Below are positions 1 to 5,230 of a stretch of 10,235 nucleotides of DNA, in pieces. Location of the stretch: the NCBI GenBank assembly GCA_947178455.1, contig CAMWYI010000055.1:1-10235 (forward strand). Reading direction: 5' to 3'. The notes under the pieces were generated by a model that did no database searches, was not told where the DNA came from, and saw only the letters and a program-made list of their open reading frames with translations. The position numbers were made by a program, and so were the translations under genes. This DNA comes from an uncultured Alistipes sp. Lineage in GTDB: Bacteria > Bacteroidota > Bacteroidia > Bacteroidales > Rikenellaceae. The stretch's first letter is position 1, and each line of letters starts with the position of its first letter.

Positions 1-1076
1 GTAATAACATCGCGCTGGTCGTTTACTCGCTCTACATGTCGTTGCTGTTGAGGGGACTGTTCGCGCTCGCCGGATGGGAGGCTGCCGCTCGCAATGGCTC
101 CGTCGCGGTCGAAACGGCCGTCTCGACGCTGATTATCATCTTCGCCGCCGAGTTTCTGCCCAAGTCGATTTTCCGCAACAACCCCAATTTCTACTACCGG
201 TTTTTCGCACCGGTCATCTACTTTTTCTACATCCTGCTTTACCCGCTCGCACGATTGACGACGCTCGTGTCGCAGGGCATTCTGCGCTTGGTGGGGCGGC
301 GGGTCGACGTGTCGGGGCCCGAACCCGTGTTCAACCGCGAGGATTTGGCCGCCCTGCTCGAAACCAACAACACCGAGCAGCACCCCGAACCCGACAACGA
401 ACTGAAACTGTTTCAGAATGCGCTCGATTTCGCCGACCTGCGTGTCCGCGATTGCATGGTGCCGCGCGTCGACATCGAGGCGGTCGACATCGACGATACC
501 ACGATCGAACAGCTCACGGCCCGTTTCGTCGATTCGCAGTATTCTCGCATCTTCGTCTGGCGCAAGTCCATCGACAACATCATCGGGTACGTCAATTCCA
601 AAAGCCTCTTCACCGCTCCCGCGAAGCTTTCCGACGTCGTAATGGAGGTCAGCTTCGTGCCCGAAACCATGTCGTTGCAGGCCGTCTTGCAGAATTTTAT
701 TAAACACAGGTCGAATGTAGCGGTCGTCATCGACGAGTTCGGCGGCACGGCGGGCATCATCTCGTTGGAGGATGTGTTGGAACAGATTTTCGGCGAAATC
801 GAGGATGAGCACGATACGCCCGACCTCACCGAAAAGCAGGTCGGCCCCGACGAATACGTCTTGTCGTGCCGTTTGGAGGTGAAGTATCTCAACGAGAAAT
901 ACGGCCTCGACATCGAGGAGAGCCGCGAGTACGACACGCTGGCCGGATTCATCATCGCCCACTACGAGGGGATTCCGCCGTCGGGCGAGATGCTCGCGGT
1001 CGGCGGGCTGCAAATCCGCATCCTGCGCACGACCCGTTCGCGCGTCGAGTTGGCACGCGTGAAAAAATCGGAATAA
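1..1076 (+). CDS. CNNM/CBS/CorC-type membrane protein ('hemolysin' family, GldE-like), 5'-truncated by the window edge
   Basis: The reading frame is open from base 3 (NNIALVVYSLYM...) to TAA at 1074-1076, giving 357 visible residues. The ATG at 36 is internal: the preceding codons read as the continuation of a CNNM (DUF21) transmembrane domain, so the true start lies left of the window. Hydrophobic segments are visible at bases about 3-75, 117-170 and 200-285. Then come a linker rich in Asn and Glu, a CBS pair (MVPRVD at about 456-473; second CBS with IDEFGGTAGIISLEDVLEQ at about 729-785) and a C-terminal CorC_HlyC domain from about 850. The family is linked to divalent cation (Mg2+/Co2+) transport or tolerance; in Bacteroidota the same architecture includes the gliding-associated GldE. 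CBS pairs usually sense adenine nucleotides. The substrate cannot be read from the sequence. The next gene lies 70 bp downstream on the same strand but has its own -7 element. Confidence 0.9.
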   Translation, partial: NNIALVVYSLYMSLLLRGLFALAGWEAAARNGSVAVETAVSTLIIIFAAEFLPKSIFRNNPNFYYRFFAPVIYFFYILLYPLARLTTLVSQGILRLVGRRVDVSGPEPVFNREDLAALLETNNTEQHPEPDNELKLFQNALDFADLRVRDCMVPRVDIEAVDIDDTTIEQLTARFVDSQYSRIFVWRKSIDNIIGYVNSKSLFTAPAKLSDVVMEVSFVPETMSLQAVLQNFIKHRSNVAVVIDEFGGTAGIISLEDVLEQIFGEIEDEHDTPDLTEKQVGPDEYVLSCRLEVKYLNEKYGLDIEESREYDTLAGFIIAHYEGIPPSGEMLAVGGLQIRILRTTRSRVELARVKKSE

Positions 1077-1102
1077 AACGGGGCTTTTTCCGAATAAATT
1101 AC

Positions 1103-1110
1103 TACCTTTG
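1103..1110 (+). promoter_or_regulatory. Bacteroidota -7 promoter element (TACCTTTG) for the PpiD-like gene
   Basis: TACCTTTG matches the Bacteroidota consensus TAnnTTTG exactly. No TTTG -33 box is seen 19-21 bp upstream, where the sequence is GC-rich. Transcription would begin around 1114-1118, leaving an A-rich leader of about 30 nt before the ATG at 1147. This supports the ATG as start, because the in-frame TTG at 1108 is part of the promoter element itself. Confidence 0.6.
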
Positions 1111-1146
1111 ACGAACTTATCGAACAAAACAAAATTCAACTACGAT

Positions 1147-3177
1147 ATGGCAAGCTTAAACACGCTACGCACCAAGTTCGGCATCGTGCTTTCGATCGTA
1201 ATCGCACTGGCGCTCTTGGCATTCATCCTTTCGTTGAAGACGGAAATGGGCTTTTCGGGCAACGACCCCAAAGTCGGCGTCATCGACGGCGAAAAAATCC
1301 GTTATTCGGAGTATTACAACGAGTACGAGCAAATCAAGGCGCAGAACAACGTTCAGGAGAGCGACGAACAGCAGTCCGCTATGCTGGCCAACGCCGTTTG
1401 GCAGTCGCTGTTCGCCAAACACGTGCTGACGCCCGGCTTCGAGAAGCTGGGACTTCGCGTCAGCGACGCCGAGCGTATGGCGATGATTAGCGGCCGGATT
1501 CCGTCGCAGACGCTTTACAGCGCGTTCGCCAATCCCGCTACGGGCGAGTACGACATCGCCGCTGTTTCCGAGTTCCTTATGCGGGCGGAGACCGACCCGC
1601 AGGCACAGCAGGCTTGGGTTCAGTTGAACGCCCAGCTGCGTTCCGAACGCGAGGCGCAGAAGTACTACGGACTGCTTCGCGGCGGCGTCTTCGTCAATGC
1701 GTTGGAGATTGCCGACGGCGTCGAGGGCGCGAACAAGACCTATGCGGGCAAATGGGCCGGAAAACGTTATTCGGCCGTGCCCGATTCGCTTTTCACCGTT
1801 TCGGCTTCCGACTTGAAGTCGTATTACAAGGCACACAAAAACAACTTCAAGCAGTCGCCCAACCGCACGCTGTCGTATGTCGTGTTCGAGGTGGCTCCCA
1901 CCGAAGCCGACTTGCAGGCATTGGAAGCGAAGGCTTACGCTACCGGCCGCGATTTCGCTGCGACGGACGACCTGCGCGCTTTCGTGCGTGCCGACGTACA
2001 CGGGACGATTTCCGAGAATTATCTTTCCGCCGCTCAACTCGCGGCTGACGAGTCCGAAGCGCTGCTGACTGGCAAGACCTACGGGCCGGTGCTGAAAAAC
2101 AACGAGTGGGTGATGTCCCGCGTCTTGGATAGCAAGAATGCGCCCGATTCGCTCGGTATCCGGCATATCGTGCTGCGTTACGACGAGCGCAATTTGGCCG
2201 ACAGCCTGTTGGGCGTGCTTCGCGCAGGCGGCGATTTCGCACAGCTGGCGCGTCAGTATTCGTTGTATCAGGCTACTGCGGCCAACGGCGGCGAAGTGGG
2301 CGTGATGCCTTTCTCGGCATTCACCGGAGCGTTCGCTGACAAACTGGCCAGTGCGAAACGCGGCGACATCGTCGAAATCGAAACGGGCGACATGATTCAG
2401 CTGGTGCAGGTTTACAAGGCCGGCAAACCGCGCAAACACGTGATGGTCGCTTCGATTGCTTATCCGTTGGAGGCATCCGAAGCTACGCGCGGCAACGTGC
2501 ACAATTTGGCCGGTACGTTCTCCGTCAAGGCCAAAGGGTCGCTCGATACGTTCAACGCCGCTGCTGCCGATGCTGCAGTGACGCCGCGCATGGCGACGCT
2601 CAACGAGGGCGAACGGACGTTGCGCGGATTGGAGGACTCCCGCGAGGTGGTTCGTTGGGCGTTCGGCGCAGACAAGGGCGATGTTTCGGAGATTTTCAAT
2701 GTGGGCAAAGATTACGTCATTGCGATTTTGACCGGCATCGACAACGAGGAGTACACCCCGCTGAACAAAGTGCAGGCACAGGTTCGCGCACAGGTGCTCC
2801 GTGACAAGAAATACGACTACATCGTGAACGAATTGTCGGGTGCTTCGTTGGAGGAGCAGGCGCAGAGTCTCGGCGCGGAAATCGCCGATTTCGATAATGT
2901 TTCGTTGGCTTCCTACTATGTCGACGGTATCGGTTACGAACCGCGCGTGATGGGTGCTATCGCCAAGAGCGAACAGGGCGTCGTTTCGGCTCCCGTCAAG
3001 GGCCAGACGGGCGTTTACGTTTTCGTCGTGGACGATGTACAGACGGCCGAAAAACAGACGACCGAAGGCGAAAAAGTACGTGCAGAGGCTACGCTCGAAA
3101 GCATGGTACAGCGGTTAGCGGTTCCAGCTATCCAGCAAATGGCCGAAGTGCGCGACCTTCGCGGCAAGTATTTTTAG
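1147..3177 (+). CDS. ppiD: PpiD-like membrane-anchored periplasmic foldase (SurA_N domain plus parvulin-type PPIase domain)
   Basis: 676 residues. An ATG start is chosen at 1147 because the -7 promoter element lies at 1103-1110. Residues 1-10 are cytoplasmic and residues 11-31 form one hydrophobic segment (FGIVLSIVIALALLAFILSL) that serves as an uncleaved signal anchor. The rest would be periplasmic. Residues about 36-200 resemble the SurA_N/PpiD chaperone domain (starting VGVIDGEKIRYSEY). Residues about 335-425 are a parvulin-like domain starting IRHIVLRYDE and containing GGEVGVM. A second, weaker repeat may cover about 480-530. The layout matches PpiD, which helps newly exported proteins fold at the inner membrane. 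The first parvulin histidine (H340) is present, but the usual late GYHII motif is replaced by MIQLVQV (416-422), so isomerase activity is doubtful while chaperone activity is likely. The gene ends 20 bp before a strong terminator. The name rests on architecture; 'SurA_N domain protein' is the safer label. Confidence 0.85.
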   Translation: MASLNTLRTKFGIVLSIVIALALLAFILSLKTEMGFSGNDPKVGVIDGEKIRYSEYYNEYEQIKAQNNVQESDEQQSAMLANAVWQSLFAKHVLTPGFEKLGLRVSDAERMAMISGRIPSQTLYSAFANPATGEYDIAAVSEFLMRAETDPQAQQAWVQLNAQLRSEREAQKYYGLLRGGVFVNALEIADGVEGANKTYAGKWAGKRYSAVPDSLFTVSASDLKSYYKAHKNNFKQSPNRTLSYVVFEVAPTEADLQALEAKAYATGRDFAATDDLRAFVRADVHGTISENYLSAAQLAADESEALLTGKTYGPVLKNNEWVMSRVLDSKNAPDSLGIRHIVLRYDERNLADSLLGVLRAGGDFAQLARQYSLYQATAANGGEVGVMPFSAFTGAFADKLASAKRGDIVEIETGDMIQLVQVYKAGKPRKHVMVASIAYPLEASEATRGNVHNLAGTFSVKAKGSLDTFNAAAADAAVTPRMATLNEGERTLRGLEDSREVVRWAFGADKGDVSEIFNVGKDYVIAILTGIDNEEYTPLNKVQAQVRAQVLRDKKYDYIVNELSGASLEEQAQSLGAEIADFDNVSLASYYVDGIGYEPRVMGAIAKSEQGVVSAPVKGQTGVYVFVVDDVQTAEKQTTEGEKVRAEATLESMVQRLAVPAIQQMAEVRDLRGKYF

Positions 3178-3197
3178 AAGACGAATTGACAATACGG

Positions 3198-3228
3198 AAA
3201 ACAGCCCGCTTTTCGGCGGGCTGTTTTT
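3198..3228 (+). terminator. Rho-independent terminator after the PpiD-like gene
   Basis: A 12-bp perfect stem, AAAACAGCCCGC (3198-3209) with GCGGGCTGTTTT (3216-3227), a 6-nt loop TTTTCG, and a T run continuing to 3228. It lies 20 bp after the stop codon. Its A/T flanks are symmetric, so it may also stop rpiB transcripts arriving on the - strand, though only four T residues follow in that direction. Confidence 0.88.
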
Positions 3229-3351
3229 GTGTTAGAGGGATTGCGGTCTCTGTTTCATTATTCGGGGCGCGGCAATTCCTCGACTTTCGCGTGCGATGTT
3301 TTTTCCGGCGGAGTTCCGCTCGGTTCGTCGTGCCGACGCGACCGATTGCGG

Positions 3352-3786
3352 TTATTTTACCGGCATTTTGGCAATTCGCGCTTCGTGGCGGCCGCCCTCG
3401 AATGTTGCCTTGAAATAGGCATCGAGCATTTCGACTGCGTCATCGTTGGTAACGAATCGGGCAGGCAGTACGATGACGTTCGCATTGTTGTGCCGTCGGA
3501 TGAGCGACGCGATTTCGGCGTTCCAGCTCAATCCTGCCCGCACGCCCTGATGTTTGTTGAGCGTCATGGCCATTCCCTCGCCCGAGCCGCACAGCCCGAC
3601 GCCGCAGTTTACTTCGCCGCATTCGACCGCTTCGGCCAGCGGGTGGGCATAGTCGGCATAATCGACCGATTCGGGCGAGTGGCACCCGAAATCGAGCACC
3701 TCGTAACCCATGCTGTCGAGATAGCCTACCAGAAACTCTTTCATTTCATAGCCTGCGTGGTCGCTGGCGATACCGATTTTTTTCAT
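3352..3786 (-). CDS. rpiB: Ribose-5-phosphate isomerase B (RpiB/LacA/LacB family)
   Basis: 144 residues from the ATG at 3784-3786, close to the usual RpiB length of about 145-150. It interconverts ribose 5-phosphate and ribulose 5-phosphate in the cytoplasmic non-oxidative pentose phosphate pathway. Visible family residues, in E. coli RpiB positions, are D9-H10 (ASDHAGYEMK), the catalytic Cys66 in GLCGSGEGMA, N77, H99 in RRHN, and R133-H134 in EGGRH. The Cys argues for an RpiB-type isomerase, but sugar specificity (ribose or allose phosphate) cannot be settled. A longer reading from a TTG at 3805-3807 is rejected because that TTG is part of the -7 promoter element. The gene is convergent with the PpiD-like gene. 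The 123 bp between its stop and the 3198-3228 hairpin hold no gene and no clear signal of their own, so its transcript probably ends at that shared hairpin. No transketolase gene is adjacent. Confidence 0.95.
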   Translation of the reverse strand: MKKIGIASDHAGYEMKEFLVGYLDSMGYEVLDFGCHSPESVDYADYAHPLAEAVECGEVNCGVGLCGSGEGMAMTLNKHQGVRAGLSWNAEIASLIRRHNNANVIVLPARFVTNDDAVEMLDAYFKATFEGGRHEARIAKMPVK

Positions 3787-3804
3787 TGGTCGTCGTTTAT
3801 AGAA

Positions 3805-3812
3805 CAAAGATA
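3805..3812 (-). promoter_or_regulatory. Bacteroidota -7 promoter element (TATCTTTG) for rpiB
   Basis: On the - strand TATCTTTG matches TAnnTTTG. No TTTG -33 box is found at the expected distance. The leader would be only about 10-15 nt before the ATG at 3786. Its place between the 3847-3877 terminator and rpiB supports an independent transcript. Confidence 0.6.
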
Positions 3813-3846
3813 GCGAATTTCGCTGTTCGTGTTGCTCGGTTGATTC

Positions 3847-3877
3847 AAAAAACGCTCCACAATCGTGGAGCGTTTTT
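3847..3877 (-). terminator. Strong, potentially bidirectional terminator after the CoA-transferase gene
   Basis: A 13-bp perfect inverted repeat, AAAAACGCTCCAC (3848-3860) and GTGGAGCGTTTTT (3865-3877), with a 4-nt loop AATC. Read on the - strand the stem ends in six T residues (A run 3847-3852 on +). It lies 23 bp after the CoA-transferase stop and upstream of rpiB, so it closes the rimP-nusA-infB-CoA-transferase transcript. The T run on the + strand makes it able to work in that direction too. Confidence 0.9.
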
Positions 3878-3900
3878 CGGTCGGCAGGGGAGATGCCGGA

Positions 3901-5220
3901 TTATTTCCCCATGTAGCTCTTGATGTAGTGGTGGTGCGAACCCCAACGTTCGAACGCCGCCTTGTCCAGTTCTTCGCGGGCATCGGGGTGAGCGATGGAA
4001 ATCAGCAGCCGCGCCCGCTCCTGCATGCTCTTGCCGTAGAGGTCGACGGCACCGTATTCCGTGACGACCCAGTGCACGTGGAAACGCGACGTCACGACGC
4101 CTGCGCCTTCCAGCAGCGTCGGGCAGATTTTCGACACGCCTTTGTTGGTCGTCGCGGGCATCGCGATGATAGCCTTGCCCTCTTTGGCCAGCGACGCACC
4201 ATATACGAAGTCGATTTGGCCGCCCGCACCCGACCAGAATTTCGTACCCAGCGAGTCGGCGCTCACCTGACCGGTCAGGTCGATTTGCAGGGCCGAGTTG
4301 ATGGCCGTCATGCGGTCGTTCTGCGACATGATATAGGGGTCGTTCGTGTAGCCGACGTCCATCATCAGCACGCCCGGGTTGTCGTCGATGAAGTCGTAGA
4401 CCTCTTTCGAGCCCATGAGGAACGTCGATACGATTTTGCCAGGGTCGGTTTTCTTCGCTTCGCCGTTGATGACGCCCTTTTCGACCAGCGGCAGCACGCC
4501 GTCGGCGAACATTTCGGTGTGGATGCCGAGGTTTTTGTGGTTGCCCAGCTGCGACAGCACGGCATTCGGAATCGCACCGATACCCATTTGCAGCGTCGCT
4601 CCGTCTTCGATTAATGCGGCGCAGTTGCGGCCGATAGCAGCGTCGATTTCCGAAATCGGGCCCGGCGTGGCCTCGATCAGCGGCGAGTCGTCTTGGACGA
4701 ACGTGTCGATTTTCGACATCGGAATCATCGCCTGCCCGAATGCACGGGGTACGTGCGGATTGACGACCGCAATCACATGGTCGGCGCATTCTACGGCGGC
4801 CAGCGTCGCATCGACCGACGTTCCCAGCGACACATAGCCGTGTTTGTCGGGCGGGCAGACCTGAATCATCGCCACGTTGCACGGCACCGCGCCGCAGCGG
4901 TAGAGTTTCTGCGTCTCCGAGAGGAATACCGGAATGTAATCGGCATAGCCGCTCTGCGTTACCTTGCGGACGTTCGCGCCTACGAAAAACGAATCCAACT
5001 GGAAGATGCCCTCGAACTTCGGGTCGGCATAGGGTGCCGGACCTTCGGTGTGGAGGTGGTGGATATGTACGTCTTTCAGTTCTCCGGCTTCGCCGCGCGC
5101 GCACATCGCCTTGATGAGGCACTGCGGAGCCGATGCCACCGAGCTCAAGTGCACGGTGTCGCCTGATTTGATGACCTTGACGGCCTCTTCGGGTGTCGTG
5201 AATTTAATTTGGGTGTTCAT
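3901..5220 (-). CDS. Acetyl-CoA hydrolase/CoA-transferase (class I; 4-hydroxybutyrate/butyrate:acetate CoA-transferase type)
   Basis: 439 residues, the usual length for the AbfT/Cat2 family, starting at the ATG at 5218-5220. Such enzymes move CoA between acyl-CoA and acetate or another carboxylate through a glutamyl-CoA thioester. The likely catalytic glutamate is E236 in GIHTEMFADG (232-241). Other family marks are the glycine-rich CoA loop QMGIGAIPNAV (211-221) and GAGGQIDFVYGA (331-342). The family often reads GQGGQIDF at the last site, so Q to A is a minor variant. The start sits 10 bp after the infB stop with no promoter visible, so it is probably co-transcribed with infB; a strong terminator follows. 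Substrate choice (butyrate, 4-hydroxybutyrate, succinate, propionate) cannot be told from sequence. In an anaerobic gut bacterium a role in acetate- or succinate-linked fermentation is a reasonable inference. A true hydrolase is less likely given the conserved transferase motifs. Confidence 0.92.
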   Translation of the reverse strand: MNTQIKFTTPEEAVKVIKSGDTVHLSSVASAPQCLIKAMCARGEAGELKDVHIHHLHTEGPAPYADPKFEGIFQLDSFFVGANVRKVTQSGYADYIPVFLSETQKLYRCGAVPCNVAMIQVCPPDKHGYVSLGTSVDATLAAVECADHVIAVVNPHVPRAFGQAMIPMSKIDTFVQDDSPLIEATPGPISEIDAAIGRNCAALIEDGATLQMGIGAIPNAVLSQLGNHKNLGIHTEMFADGVLPLVEKGVINGEAKKTDPGKIVSTFLMGSKEVYDFIDDNPGVLMMDVGYTNDPYIMSQNDRMTAINSALQIDLTGQVSADSLGTKFWSGAGGQIDFVYGASLAKEGKAIIAMPATTNKGVSKICPTLLEGAGVVTSRFHVHWVVTEYGAVDLYGKSMQERARLLISIAHPDAREELDKAAFERWGSHHHYIKSYMGK

Positions 5221-5230
5221 TTTCAGCTTG

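Noticed and set aside
1165..2502. 445-residue open frame on the - strand, opposite the PpiD-like gene
   Set aside because: Antisense shadow; the + strand frame has a signal anchor, known domains, a promoter and a terminator.
3229..3813. 194-residue + strand frame opposite rpiB
   Set aside because: It begins just after a strong + strand terminator and mirrors RpiB, whose catalytic residues are all present on the other strand.
3845..5122. 425-residue alternative frame within the CoA-transferase gene on the same strand
   Set aside because: Arg/Pro/Gly-rich out-of-frame product with no motif; it also runs past the true stop into the terminator.
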